Notes: generated by a model from the letters alone, not told the origin. A stretch of 57,649 nt of DNA from an uncultured Lachnospiraceae bacterium (GCA_910579085.1 CAJTRU010000019.1:1-57649), one strand, 5' to 3'; shown: positions 1 to 9,579, counted from the stretch's first letter. Translations and numbers: made by a program.

Positions 1-175
1 TTTAGGGATACTATGCACTGCTGCGTGGGCTGGCGTAGCGCAAGCGTGCCCTGGAATGGAATAGTGTTTAGCTGGACACAGAAACCCTGCGTCCGTCCTC
101 CAGCAAAAGATAACTGGAAATTATCTTATATCTGTAAGTTTCTTGTATAAGAATTTATGAAACGGACGTTCTAAG
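1..175. repeat. Partial outer-module repeat at the window's left end
   Basis: This is the right half of the interspersed composite repeat that recurs through the window. It holds the conserved string CAGAAACCCTGCGT (79-92), a GCGCAAGCGTGCCCT block (38-52) and a GATAA-7 nt-TTATC box (109-125). Bases 13-33 are the reverse complement of sequence right of the 35091-35364 element. The part from about 150 (TTTATGAAACGGACG) matches the right arm of the minimal copy at 23787-23884. The reverse complement of this half reappears at the right end of the window. It ends about five bases from the stop codon of the next gene. Confidence 0.7.
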
Positions 176-179
176 AAAG

Positions 180-941
180 TCACCAAATTCCCATAATAAA
201 AATTATCATTGCTAAACCCGGCATTATAGTCCATGAGAAATACCTGCCTGTAATTTCCAGGTCAGATGGCTCTGCCCTGTCTGCATTGCGTATCGCAAAA
301 GATAACTTCCAACGGAACAATTCGTCCGCGAACAAAATAGAAATTACTATAATAATGCAGATAAATACACCTGCAAACCATGCTGGCCACTCACCTTTAT
401 GTGTCAGCACAGGGCCAGCCATAAGACCAAGTATAGTGGAAATGGAAGGCTTCATCTGGTCAATTACATTCCCATTTTCATCTATAACAGTCCCATTATG
501 TACTGATACTGAAAAATCCAATTCCAGTTCCCCATTCTCGTTGTATAACAAAGTATAGCCTCCAGAGCTTGCCACACCTCCGCGGAAGATGATTTCTTCC
601 CCACAGCGGAATTCTATACCAGTTATATCATCTCCCATGCCACTATTCTCTGGTATAGCGGATGGGTCTTCCTTAGCAGTATATGGGCCATAGGTTTTAT
701 CACCATACTTGAACTCTGTTGTCTTGTCTGCATAAACAGTAAAACTTGCCTGCTTACCTTCAATTTTACCAGAATATATAGTATTGCCGTTTTCCTGTTT
801 TGGGATAAGGATGGCATCCTTATATTCAAAGCCCTTTTTGGAGGCAATAACAAAATAAGCTGCTGTAAACACCAGAACCATAATAGTTATAACCAGCAGG
901 ACTCCCTTCTGGTAATTGTCCAGACGTTTAATTCTTTCCAA
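180..941 (-). CDS. Membrane protein of unknown function, three predicted TM segments
   Basis: I do not recognise the family. The 253-residue product has a hydrophobic segment at about 13-33, a polar region of about 150 residues with beta-rich composition (probably extracytoplasmic), a second TM at about 188-209 and a third formed by the last 17 or so residues, ending ...FIMGIW. The start is a TTG codon preceded by GGGAGGGG at suitable spacing; no ATG fits better. It is the last gene of the minus-strand run that begins near 10359. A repeat copy lies about five bases past its TGA stop. The function cannot be inferred from context. Confidence 0.6.
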   Translation of the reverse strand: MERIKRLDNYQKGVLLVITIMVLVFTAAYFVIASKKGFEYKDAILIPKQENGNTIYSGKIEGKQASFTVYADKTTEFKYGDKTYGPYTAKEDPSAIPENSGMGDDITGIEFRCGEEIIFRGGVASSGGYTLLYNENGELELDFSVSVHNGTVIDENGNVIDQMKPSISTILGLMAGPVLTHKGEWPAWFAGVFICIIIVISILFADELFRWKLSFAIRNADRAEPSDLEITGRYFSWTIMPGLAMIIFIMGIW

Positions 942-989
942 GCCTGCACCCCTCCCTGTTCTGTAAATCCAGGATTACGGTTATTTTGT

Positions 990-1766
990 TTACCAGGCCT
1001 GCTCTTCCAGATAAACCGCAATCCCGTCTTCATCATTACTGCCAATTACCAAATCTGCTTTTTCCTTTACTTCATCTGCTGCATTTCCCATAGCAATGCC
1101 TTTTCCACACAGCTCTAGCATACCTGTGTCTGCATAGTCGTCACCAAATGCTGTTATTTCTTCTGGTGTAATTCCACATGCAGCGCACACTTCTAGCACA
1201 GCTTTCTCTTTTGTAGCTGTTTTCTTTGTAAATTTATACCAGTAACCATCCGAAAACCTTATACAGTCACAGTCCTTTAATATTGCTTTTAGCTGTTCTG
1301 CCTGGCTGTCATCAAAGATTTCTATACATATTTTTAAAGAACTTTTATCAAAACTGTTAAAATCTGTATAAACACTGTCTCCCCAGCTTTTATCATATTC
1401 TTTAGGGTCAGTTTTATAATTCCAGTAATGTGCGTCCAGGGTATCTGCTGTTATTTCACAGCCAGCCCCGCATATATCCCTTGCAGCCTGGATTACATTT
1501 CTTGTTTCTTCTTTTGAAAACATTGCTTTATATATGCATCTGCCATTATATTTTACCAGTGCCCCGCCACTTGTAATTAATATATCTGGTTTTAATTCAT
1601 CTAAAAAAGAAAGTACATTCTGTTCACCCCTGGACGTGGACACACCTGTTAATATTCCCTTCTTCCTGCACTCCTGTAATGCCTTTAATGTCCTTTTGGA
1701 GATGGTTTTATCACTGCAAAGCAGAGTCCCGTCCAGGTCAAATAAAAGCAGCCTGCAATTTTCCAT
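990..1766 (-). CDS. Cof-type HAD-superfamily hydrolase
   Basis: A 258-residue cytoplasmic haloacid-dehalogenase-fold phosphatase of the Cof/YidA type. These remove phosphate from small phosphorylated metabolites; the substrate cannot be told from sequence. Motif I is LLFDLDGTLL near the N terminus, with the two catalytic Asp residues. Motif IV is GDDYADTGML near residue 215, followed by GIAMGNA, which is typical of Cof proteins with a C2-type cap. The frame is open 16 codons further upstream, but I chose the ATG at 1766 because AAGGAGA lies just before it and the HAD motif starts right after. Gene family is certain, substrate unknown. Confidence 0.88.
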   Translation of the reverse strand: MENCRLLLFDLDGTLLCSDKTISKRTLKALQECRKKGILTGVSTSRGEQNVLSFLDELKPDILITSGGALVKYNGRCIYKAMFSKEETRNVIQAARDICGAGCEITADTLDAHYWNYKTDPKEYDKSWGDSVYTDFNSFDKSSLKICIEIFDDSQAEQLKAILKDCDCIRFSDGYWYKFTKKTATKEKAVLEVCAACGITPEEITAFGDDYADTGMLELCGKGIAMGNAADEVKEKADLVIGSNDEDGIAVYLEEQAW

Positions 1767-1829
1767 TATGATTCTCCTTAAAAACCTGCCTGCCAGGCAG
1801 AAACGCCAGTACATAATAATTAATTTTTC

Positions 1830-2261
1830 TTACTGTTCCTGTTCTTCTTCCTCTTCTGCATAATCCCCGTCATCATAGTCTTCGTCATAATCCTCATAAC
1901 CATAATCTTCTTCTGCATCCTGGTTCTTTTTCTTTTTGCCATATTTATCTATAAGTTCAGGAACCATATCAAGTATTTTGGTTATGCCATCCTGGTTCTT
2001 GACATTGACAAGCTTTGACTGCCCGTCTTTTATTACAAGTATTGCACTTGGCTGCACCTTGCCGCCCATTCCGCCTGCACCATTTTCCTTTTTGCCAGGT
2101 TCTGAAAATGCACCTGCTGCCACGCCAAAGCTTACATCAACAAGAGGCAGTATTATTGTACCATCATCAAACTTTACTGCATCACCTACTACTGTCTTTG
2201 TTGTAAGAAAACCATCCATTCCCTTAAATAAAGACTGGACTGTTGAACTGAAATCTCCCAT
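1830..2261 (-). CDS. GerW/YtfJ family sporulation protein
   Basis: 143 residues. The region from the N terminus to about residue 105 (KTVVGDAVKFDDGTIILPL, then GVAAGAF, then KVQPSAILVI) is characteristic of the GerW/YtfJ family, which in Bacillus subtilis is a forespore protein needed for normal germination. The last 40 or so residues are an acidic Asp/Glu/Tyr tail, longer than usual. The start codon follows the DUF2953 stop with no gap, and its ribosome site AAGGAGGA is formed by the last sense codons of that gene, so the two are probably translationally coupled. The same pair (ytfI-ytfJ) occurs in Bacillus. Its presence suggests the organism is, or descends from, a spore former. Confidence 0.9.
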   Translation of the reverse strand: MGDFSSTVQSLFKGMDGFLTTKTVVGDAVKFDDGTIILPLVDVSFGVAAGAFSEPGKKENGAGGMGGKVQPSAILVIKDGQSKLVNVKNQDGITKILDMVPELIDKYGKKKKNQDAEEDYGYEDYDEDYDDGDYAEEEEEQEQ

Positions 2262-3350
2262 TTAAAATTCCTCCTTAATTTTCATTGCTTCTTTATAGAA
2301 GCTTTTCCACTCATTGCTAATAATTACCCTTAAAACAGCAAATGCCAGGTTTGACGCCCGTATCTGCCCAGAAACCATAATCCTGCCACGCAGGACCCTG
2401 TTTTCAAAATCAGGTGTTATGTTAAAGGTTGTGCCTGCCATAGCCATATATACAGCAGCCAGCCCGAGTATCTCCCCTGTCTGGCATGGGTCACCAGTTC
2501 CAAATAAAATATCACTTTTTATCTTGCGTGGTTTTATTTTGGCCAGCAGGCGGAACAAATTATCTTTTGCTACGCCAAGCATGTTTTTAGTAATTTCTGA
2601 AAATATAAATTCTTTTACCGTTTTAAACTTGTCCTTTATATTACGGACTGTCTTCCTTGCTTCTTTAATACTGCTTTTTATCTTGTTAAAAGCATCTTTT
2701 ATCTTTGATGGTATAGACTTTATTTTCTGCCAAAATGCTTTAATACTGGAGATAACAGCATTGCTGGCCCTTTTACCCTTATCCGTTCCACTGTCTTTGC
2801 TATGTTGTATATTCTTTTGAACTTCCTTATGCCTTTCTTCCACTTCTGCCCCAGCTTCTTTTTCCGCCGTTTTTTCTTTTTTGCCAGATGGTGTGCTTTC
2901 TTCAGCAGACGGTTTATATTCTTTATAAATGTGCTTTTCTTTTTCTTTGGGAAAAACATCTTCTTCCTTCTTCCCCTCACTGTTATCTCCCTCACTTTCA
3001 TCCCTGGCGGTTTGTTCTGTACTCTCCAAATCAAATTTCTTTTTTTCTTTTTTCTTTGCCCTCTTTGCAAAAAATTCTGCTAATTTCTTATAATCTGCCC
3101 CAAATATCCTTAATTTATAACTACTTTTGCCATCGTTATACAAGAATGAAATACGTATTATTCCAAGAAGCCAGGATACTTTGCCTTCTGCTTTTATAAT
3201 ATCATATTTTTCTGCACTGGCACTGTATTTTAATGGTGTAAAAAACACAAGGCATGATATTAACAAAAGCACAAGGATAACTGCAAGAAACAGGAATAAA
3301 AGTACTTTAAGTGCTGTTAATAAAATCTTTGCTATTAAAGCTATAAACAT
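2262..3350 (-). CDS. DUF2953 domain-containing membrane protein (YtfI-like)
   Basis: 362 residues. One N-terminal TM segment (about 8-36) is followed by a short conserved stretch (FTPLKYSASAEKYD...GKVSWLLGIIRISF), then a Lys/Glu-rich low-complexity insert from about 100 to 215, probably disordered or coiled coil. The C-terminal DUF2953 part is at about 250-362 (KIKSDILFGTGDPCQTGEILG). It lies directly upstream of the gerW-like gene, as ytfI does in Bacillus, so a sporulation or spore-envelope role is likely but not shown. AAGGAGG precedes the ATG. The charged insert produces long poly-Lys open frames in other reading frames that are not genes. Confidence 0.85.
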   Translation of the reverse strand: MFIALIAKILLTALKVLLFLFLAVILVLLLISCLVFFTPLKYSASAEKYDIIKAEGKVSWLLGIIRISFLYNDGKSSYKLRIFGADYKKLAEFFAKRAKKKEKKKFDLESTEQTARDESEGDNSEGKKEEDVFPKEKEKHIYKEYKPSAEESTPSGKKEKTAEKEAGAEVEERHKEVQKNIQHSKDSGTDKGKRASNAVISSIKAFWQKIKSIPSKIKDAFNKIKSSIKEARKTVRNIKDKFKTVKEFIFSEITKNMLGVAKDNLFRLLAKIKPRKIKSDILFGTGDPCQTGEILGLAAVYMAMAGTTFNITPDFENRVLRGRIMVSGQIRASNLAFAVLRVIISNEWKSFYKEAMKIKEEF

Positions 3351-3397
3351 TCCCGCCTCCTTCCTGGATTTTACAGATTTATAAATACCAAAATATA

Positions 3398-3715
3398 TTA
3401 TGCAAAAAATTTCTGCACAAGGACTGGGGAAATATCCCCATATTCCTTATAAATATCCTGTGCCATTTCTGCCACAAGCTGCACTGCACCCTCCATTCCA
3501 GATGCCATGCCTATTATCTCAATGCCACAGGCAGCATTGTATTTAAACCAGAGTTCCCTGGAAGGATAGATATCCATAATATTTTTGCTGTTGGCAGGAA
3601 ATGTAATACAAAAGCACTGCCTGAAAGACTTTTTCCTGCCAGCAATCCTTTTATACCTGGCAGGGTTTTTTCTTACTTTTTCATCCATATACATCTTTTT
3701 ATTCCAGACAAACAT
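3398..3715 (-). CDS. Small hypothetical protein, basic N terminus
   Basis: 105 residues, no family recognised. The first 35 or so residues are strongly basic (KKMYMDEKVRKNPARYKRIAGRK split over two stretches), then a compact mixed region (PSRELWFKYNAACGIEIIG) and an amphipathic C-terminal helix. AAGAAAGG lies nine bases before the ATG at 3715. It follows the 496-residue gene by 22 bases on the same strand, so the two are probably cotranscribed. No signal peptide or TM segment is visible. An alternative in-frame ATG lies nine codons downstream. Confidence 0.6.
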   Translation of the reverse strand: MFVWNKKMYMDEKVRKNPARYKRIAGRKKSFRQCFCITFPANSKNIMDIYPSRELWFKYNAACGIEIIGMASGMEGAVQLVAEMAQDIYKEYGDISPVLVQKFFA

Positions 3716-3737
3716 GCTTTTTGTCCTTTCTTAACTG

Positions 3738-5228
3738 CTATTCCTGCACCTCATTAAATGCCCTGTATTCCTCTATCTCATCCATAATAATTTCCTTTGA
3801 GGCATATTTTTCCGCTTCATCATCACATTGTAAAAGTGATAATGAAACATAATCTGCAACTTCCTGTGGTGTATTAAAAAATACAGGTATTTTTTCAAGG
3901 GTATTTGCCATAACTGCCCTTCTTAATATACGGCTGCTGCCTTTAAACAGTTCCTTAACCTCACTTATAAGCTTTCCTGCTGCTTCATCTGCCATCTGTG
4001 CTGTTACTTCCACATCCTCTGCACTTCTGTCTTCCCCAAGTTCTGCAAATGTGCTGTTTGAATTAAGAAGCGAAAGCCTTGCCAGTAAATCAAAGTTTTC
4101 TATAAGCCCAAGGCTGTCTATAGCCCCGCCATGTACTTCTTTAACCTGCCCAAGTGCGGCTTCTGCCATATCAAGTATTTCACTGACAGCCTCCTGCCTG
4201 CCTGTCAGTTCATCAAGAAGCCCGGAAAGCCAGCCAAGCTTTTCTTCCTCAAGGCCTAAAGTTTCTTCTGACAATTTCCATATATCATTGTCTTTACCTG
4301 AAAAAAGTACATTTATGCCCTTTATAACAGTGGCAGCAATGCCAAGTGTTTTATCCTGTACCCTGTCTGCTTCATCTGTATATGCTGCTACAGCAATTAC
4401 AGTATACAACAAGTTCACTATCTCACCAAAAAGTATATATAAATCTGACAGTTTAAGAAGTTCATAGGTATTGTCTTCTACTATGCCATTACAGTTTTTA
4501 TACTGTGTTATGTCTATATCTTCAAACCCGGCATTTTTCAGTTCCTCAAGCGGTTTTTTAAACTCTGTAAAATATATATCCATATTTTTGTCTTTATATA
4601 ACATTGCGTTAGTACGGAACATATACTCAAAGCCTTCAAGAGAACTTAAACTGTTGCCTTTATAAATAGAAACACTCTCCCTGATAACATCAAAATATTT
4701 ACTTCTTAACATCCTCATTGGAAGCTGCCCAATTACAAAACGTACCTTTTCATTAATTGCAGCATTATCTTTTGAACTAAATATAAACTGCACAACATCT
4801 TCTGTAAACTTTACATCTTCTGGCATCTCCCCCATCTCTTTAAAGCGGTACTCAAGACGGTTTAAAATATATTCGTATACTGAGAAACAATCTACATATG
4901 CTGAAAGCACCTGCATCCTGTCTGTAATCTCTTTCCTAAGGCTTAAAAGTTCCTCTGCAAGTTTCTTGCATCCCTCCATATCTGGCATTTTCAAGAAAAA
5001 ATGCTCTGTAATACTGTTAATCTGTCCTAATATCCTGTCCTCATCATTATTTAGCGGGCCTGCTTCTTCTGATACATTTTCAAAAAACATAAAGTATTCC
5101 AGTGCAAGTTTATAACATGCATGGCTGCCATAATAATTCCTGCACTGTTTTACATACTCTGGAAGCATCTCTTCCACATTATGGTTTTTGTTTAATTCCC
5201 TTATACATTTTGTTATTGAAATATTCAT
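3738..5228 (-). CDS. Hypothetical protein, mostly helical, 496 residues
   Basis: I do not recognise this family. The protein is acidic and predicted mostly alpha-helical, without TM segments or signal peptide. It has many Leu/Glu-rich amphipathic stretches (for example MEGCKKLAEELLSLRKE near 120 and LEEEKLGWLSGLLDELTG near 325), which suggests a helical-repeat or scaffold protein rather than an enzyme; no catalytic motif stands out. AAAGGA precedes the ATG. It sits between the GT-C fusion gene and the small basic protein, with about 100 bases upstream and 22 downstream. Confidence 0.65.
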   Translation of the reverse strand: MNISITKCIRELNKNHNVEEMLPEYVKQCRNYYGSHACYKLALEYFMFFENVSEEAGPLNNDEDRILGQINSITEHFFLKMPDMEGCKKLAEELLSLRKEITDRMQVLSAYVDCFSVYEYILNRLEYRFKEMGEMPEDVKFTEDVVQFIFSSKDNAAINEKVRFVIGQLPMRMLRSKYFDVIRESVSIYKGNSLSSLEGFEYMFRTNAMLYKDKNMDIYFTEFKKPLEELKNAGFEDIDITQYKNCNGIVEDNTYELLKLSDLYILFGEIVNLLYTVIAVAAYTDEADRVQDKTLGIAATVIKGINVLFSGKDNDIWKLSEETLGLEEEKLGWLSGLLDELTGRQEAVSEILDMAEAALGQVKEVHGGAIDSLGLIENFDLLARLSLLNSNSTFAELGEDRSAEDVEVTAQMADEAAGKLISEVKELFKGSSRILRRAVMANTLEKIPVFFNTPQEVADYVSLSLLQCDDEAEKYASKEIIMDEIEEYRAFNEVQE

Positions 5229-5330
5229 AACTCTTTATCCTTTCACAATTCAAACCAGCAGAGCTGGCATAAGTAATAAATATAAACAGGAATACATAAT
5301 AACTGTACCCCATTAACCAGGTATGCCAGT

Positions 5331-8300
5331 TTACCAAGTATGCAGCAGCACCCAGCTATTAAACCATTTAAGCCACCTTATTGCAAATTGCGGGCTTATT
5401 GCCTTTCCTGAAAGCACAGGATAAAACAGTATAAACAGCCCTATTGCAAGCAATGCATAGATATAAACTGCTTTTTTCATGCCTGGATGTTTCTTTACTA
5501 TCCTGTAAAAACTGTATCCAAGCATAACTGTTATAAATGGCACGCTTGGAAAATAATGGTAAATAAATACAGTCCTTGAAACAAAGAACCAAGGCAGGTA
5601 CTGTGACATATATCCTATAGACAGGAAAGCCGCCTTTGTGTCCCTTTCTTTATAAACCAGGTAAAGCATATATATAAATGCTGGTATTCCTGCCCACCAT
5701 ACAAGCGGGTTGCCAAATGCACTTATGCCCTCTTTTAATGTGTCAGAAACAGAGCCATCATAATACCAGATTGGACGGTACATTATTGGCCACTGGTACC
5801 ACTTTGATGAATAATCATGTGGGTCTGACAGGTTTGAATGGTAATTAAACATTGTTTTCTGTGCCTCTATTACTTTTTCCAGGAAACCTCTGTCTGTACC
5901 ATCATTAAACGGAATATAGGACATCAAATATATTATTACAGGTATAAGCACAAAGAAAATACAGCAGAAGCCTATTGTCTTTAAAAACTTTTTATGGAAG
6001 TTGTCAACAATATACTTATGGCTTATACCTTCTGTATTACCTTTTGGATAATTGCACGCATATATATACTCCCTGAACCTTTGTGCCATTACTGCAAAGA
6101 ATATTATACAAAGGCCTGCTGACGAATATATGCCTGTCCATTTGCTTGCCCACCCAAAGCCCATAGTTATGCCACAAAGCCCAAGCGGGATAAACATTTT
6201 CTTAAGGTCTGTATCATAAAAACTGTACTTTGTATAGCAGTACATAAAATAGTATGAAAGTATAATAAACAGTGTGACAAATACATCAATAGTAGCTATA
6301 CGTGTTTGTACAAAATGCATAAAATCAAATGTAAACAATAATGTTGTAACTGTGGCAATCCATGTTTCTTTAAAAAACTTCTTGGCCAGGTTGTACAGGA
6401 CAGGAACCATTAATACACCAAATAATGTACCTGCAAACCTCCATCCAAACGGGTTCATGCCAAACATAAGCACACCACATGCTATAAAAACCTTGCCAAG
6501 AGGCGGATGTGTGTTTTCATAGCAGTACAGTTTGTTAATCATTTCATATGCTGTCCTTGCATGGTAAATTTCATCAAAGTATGTGCTGTTTAAGTTGCTT
6601 TTCCTTCCCTCAAACATATCCTGTTCATCAAAAAGGACTGCATATTCTTCATAATTGGCAGGAAGCACCTGGTTGCCACTATCATCAACAAATACAAGTT
6701 CATGTATGCTGTCTTCCCAGTTATCTGCCGCCGCAGAAATTTTTATATACCGCGCCGTTATGCCAAGCTCTTTCTTGTTCCATGCAAATACAGAGCCAGC
6801 GTCCCATTCTGAGCCTTCCCCGCAAAGGGTTGTCCAGTTATTGCCATCAGATGAATAATCTATATAATATTTTGGGTTATTTTTATATCCAAGGAAATCC
6901 CACATTTCTGTGATAGATTTTTCTTCTCCCATGTCAAGGAATATATCCCCTTCATTTACAACAGAATGTCCAGTTTCCGGCGCTTCCATATTTCCAAGGC
7001 GCATAAATGCTATAACCGCATATACTGCCATAATAACAAACATTGCAATATAATCTGCCTTTTCCATTTTAGCAAGTACAGAAGACGGGTGTATTGGGTT
7101 TTTGTTAGTACGTGTTTTCCCTTTCTTTGTACTGGCAGCGTGTACTTCTGCTGCAATTTCATTCTGTTCATTCTTCTCTGGTGTATAATCCCAGTAATAT
7201 TTGGCTGTCACATAAAACATATAAACTACTGTAACAAGCATACCTGCTGCAATTAATATAGTTGCCGGTTCTAACCTGTCAAAGTTATTTGGGTCATAGA
7301 ACAGCAGCACATGCACTATATTGTAAAATGCCATTGCTGACATAAGGATATAAAGTATATATATCTCCTTGCGCTGCCGTACACTGTAACACATTATTAA
7401 AAGAAGCATTGCAGGAAAAATATATCTTTCATGCATACGCACCGAAAACATAAACACACATGTAACTATAAAAGCTCCAATAAAATAATACTTGGACGGG
7501 CTTTTTTTACAACGCAGGCTTATAATTATTGAAAAAACCACTGTAAGGACAATAGCCATCATACCCCATGTTTTATAAGTAATTCCTATAAGATAACCGT
7601 CCTGGCCTGCCCAGTTAAGCCCCATAAGCGTCCATATATTGTATGCATTAACAGAAGCATATTCATATGAACCAAGAGTTTCTGTATACTGTGAAAGGGC
7701 ATCATTAAAACCATATGGCATCATTAAAAGCCCTATTAACAGTATTGCCGCAATACCTAAACCAAGGTTTTTAAAAAACTTGTTCCAGTTAAAATCTTCA
7801 AGAAACACCTGGTCAATTATGCCGCATATAAGTACAGGCGTAAATATAAGAGTCTGTGGTTTTATAAGTATTCCTATGGCAAATACAAAATAAGATGGTA
7901 TAAGCTTCTTTTCTGTTACAAGATAGCACACAAGTGCTACACAAAATGTAAATACTGCATCAGTCTGTCCCCATACAGCACTATCTAAAATAACCGCAGG
8001 ACAGAAAAGATACAGTGCTGATAAAAGCGCTGCACCAGTTTCTTTCACACGTTTTGAAGCAATACGGTAAATAAGCCAGCCAGAAGCCATATCTGCAATA
8101 ATTGCTGGCAGCTTGACCATAAGTGTGCTTGCGGCTGAGTCCCATGCCATGCCAAATAGCGAGCGTATTGCACCAACAATATACAAAATATACATATATC
8201 CAGGCGGATAATCTGTAAAGCTCTCTGATTTGTAAAATTCAGAAAAGCCATTATTAAATACCATATCACTCCATGATATAAAGCAGTTAATATCTACTTC

Positions 8301-8525
8301 ATACCCCCTGTACATTACTGCTATAACAATCCTCGCCAGCAAGGCAGCAGCAAATATGGCAATAAATACAGAAAAACCAATGCTTTTGTCCTTATCTGGC
8401 GGAATACTGGCACTGCCTTTCCTGCCAGATGCATTATTATTATGCCTTAAATATCCGCAAACTGGCTTATAACAGGCATACATGCCTATAATTCCTAAAA
8501 CCACAATAAAACTCATATCTAACAT
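5331..8525 (-). CDS. Double GT-C glycosyltransferase with central discoidin-like domain
   Basis: 1064 residues. The N-terminal half (about 50-450) is a polytopic GT-C mannosyltransferase-like module with an acidic loop motif VDINCFISW near 77-85 and about ten TM segments. Residues about 520-620 form a soluble F5/8 type C (discoidin)-like domain (YYIDYSSDGNNWTTL, then ARYIKISA). The C-terminal half (about 645-1060) is a protein O-mannosyltransferase (PMT/GT39) module with the catalytic-loop pattern YFDEIYHARTAYE (649-661) and THPPLGK (673-679). Such enzymes use polyprenyl-phosphate sugars to glycosylate surface proteins or glycans outside the membrane. PMT-with-discoidin is known in Firmicutes; a second GT-C module in the same chain makes this about twice the usual length. 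Confidence 0.85.
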   Translation of the reverse strand: MLDMSFIVVLGIIGMYACYKPVCGYLRHNNNASGRKGSASIPPDKDKSIGFSVFIAIFAAALLARIVIAVMYRGYEVDINCFISWSDMVFNNGFSEFYKSESFTDYPPGYMYILYIVGAIRSLFGMAWDSAASTLMVKLPAIIADMASGWLIYRIASKRVKETGAALLSALYLFCPAVILDSAVWGQTDAVFTFCVALVCYLVTEKKLIPSYFVFAIGILIKPQTLIFTPVLICGIIDQVFLEDFNWNKFFKNLGLGIAAILLIGLLMMPYGFNDALSQYTETLGSYEYASVNAYNIWTLMGLNWAGQDGYLIGITYKTWGMMAIVLTVVFSIIISLRCKKSPSKYYFIGAFIVTCVFMFSVRMHERYIFPAMLLLIMCYSVRQRKEIYILYILMSAMAFYNIVHVLLFYDPNNFDRLEPATILIAAGMLVTVVYMFYVTAKYYWDYTPEKNEQNEIAAEVHAASTKKGKTRTNKNPIHPSSVLAKMEKADYIAMFVIMAVYAVIAFMRLGNMEAPETGHSVVNEGDIFLDMGEEKSITEMWDFLGYKNNPKYYIDYSSDGNNWTTLCGEGSEWDAGSVFAWNKKELGITARYIKISAAADNWEDSIHELVFVDDSGNQVLPANYEEYAVLFDEQDMFEGRKSNLNSTYFDEIYHARTAYEMINKLYCYENTHPPLGKVFIACGVLMFGMNPFGWRFAGTLFGVLMVPVLYNLAKKFFKETWIATVTTLLFTFDFMHFVQTRIATIDVFVTLFIILSYYFMYCYTKYSFYDTDLKKMFIPLGLCGITMGFGWASKWTGIYSSAGLCIIFFAVMAQRFREYIYACNYPKGNTEGISHKYIVDNFHKKFLKTIGFCCIFFVLIPVIIYLMSYIPFNDGTDRGFLEKVIEAQKTMFNYHSNLSDPHDYSSKWYQWPIMYRPIWYYDGSVSDTLKEGISAFGNPLVWWAGIPAFIYMLYLVYKERDTKAAFLSIGYMSQYLPWFFVSRTVFIYHYFPSVPFITVMLGYSFYRIVKKHPGMKKAVYIYALLAIGLFILFYPVLSGKAISPQFAIRWLKWFNSWVLLHTW

Positions 8526-8573
8526 ACTACAATTTCTCCAATCCTGCTAATTCCTGCAAAATATTATTTCCCA

Positions 8574-8600
8574 TTGCTACATGCCTCCAGGCTGTAGCAA
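8574..8600 (-). terminator. Perfect hairpin between the rhomboid-like and GT-C genes
   Basis: TTGCTACA pairs with TGTAGCAA, and GCCT with AGGC inside it, giving a 12-bp interrupted stem with a tiny loop, nine bases past the rhomboid-like stop codon. The U-tract on the minus strand is weak (ATAATATTTTG), so it may be a partial terminator or an RNA-stabilising hairpin. Confidence 0.45.
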
Positions 8601-8608
8601 CATTTTAC

Positions 8609-9514
8609 TTACATAAATTTCTTTACATGCTGGTGCGTAAAGAGGTGGTCAGAACAGTATTCATAATTTCCCTCACATTTAGAGCAAAACCTGAAATCCA
8701 GGTTTTCATTATCAAACTCTGTCCTGCCGCATACAGCACAGCGGTGCCTTGGCATACCTGTGTTCTGCTGTGTCTGCCGCCTGTAATTCCTGCGCCTGCG
8801 GATATCCTTTGGGGAAACCCTCCTGTAATTCCTTGTTGCAAAGAAAAATATAAGGAAATTAGCAAGCGCAACTACTATTGCAACAGCAACACTTATATAC
8901 TGTGCTGCATAAATTTTGTATCCAAGGACAAGGAACTGTATTCCGTGGTAAAGGCTGCTTATAACCTGGTACACAAGGAATACCCCGTCAAGAATTGCAA
9001 GCCATTTTACTTTTACAGGTATTACAAAATAAATTAAAAACTGCATATCCCCGTTTATTACTGCAAATGCAAAAAACATTGACCAGTAAATATACTGGAA
9101 ACCAGAGTAGTATACTTCCAGGTGCATTGGTGACAGGTATAATATAAGTGCTGCAACAATATTTAATATATATCCAAAGAAAAAATACAGGTTAAACCTG
9201 AAAGTCCCCCATGCCTGTTCTAAAGACCTTCCAAAAAGGAAAAACAAATGTACCTGTATAGCAAAAAATAGTATGCTAAAAACCATTCCAAGCCCTTTTG
9301 AAAACCCATAAGGTTCAATAAGGAATGTAAAAAGCCGCCATATCTGCCCGTGGAAAACTGCACGCATATCAAGACATAAATATGAATAATATATCTCCGG
9401 GCTTAACATACCTATTGCTGCCCCTGCACAATACAGTATAATTACATATCTTATTAAGTCGGGTATGGCATATTTCCCAAACTTTCTTTCCAGCTTATTT
9501 ATAAACTTGTCCAT
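8609..9514 (-). CDS. Rhomboid/Der1-like membrane protein with C-terminal zinc finger
   Basis: 301 residues. About six TM helices fill residues 18-230, with a motif resembling the rhomboid/derlin fold (LFGRSLEQAWGTFRFNLYFF near 93-112). I cannot find the Ser-protease GxSG motif or the paired catalytic His, so it is probably a non-proteolytic rhomboid relative. The last 45 residues hold a treble-clef-like zinc finger, CAVC...CSKC...CSDH...HQH, preceded by a basic stretch (RRRRNYRR). GGGGGAT precedes the ATG. A perfect palindrome overlapping a promoter-like sequence lies about 75 bases upstream. Confidence 0.75.
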   Translation of the reverse strand: MDKFINKLERKFGKYAIPDLIRYVIILYCAGAAIGMLSPEIYYSYLCLDMRAVFHGQIWRLFTFLIEPYGFSKGLGMVFSILFFAIQVHLFFLFGRSLEQAWGTFRFNLYFFFGYILNIVAALILYLSPMHLEVYYSGFQYIYWSMFFAFAVINGDMQFLIYFVIPVKVKWLAILDGVFLVYQVISSLYHGIQFLVLGYKIYAAQYISVAVAIVVALANFLIFFFATRNYRRVSPKDIRRRRNYRRQTQQNTGMPRHRCAVCGRTEFDNENLDFRFCSKCEGNYEYCSDHLFTHQHVKKFM

Positions 9515-9579
9515 TAAAATCCCCCATTCCTGCCAGCATCTGCTTTCTATTATTATTGTATAAATCCCTTTTAAACCAT

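Noticed and set aside
2720..3083. Long Lys-rich and Phe-rich open frames on both strands inside the DUF2953 gene
   Set aside because: They are shadows of the A/G-rich Lys/Glu insert of DUF2953 in other frames.
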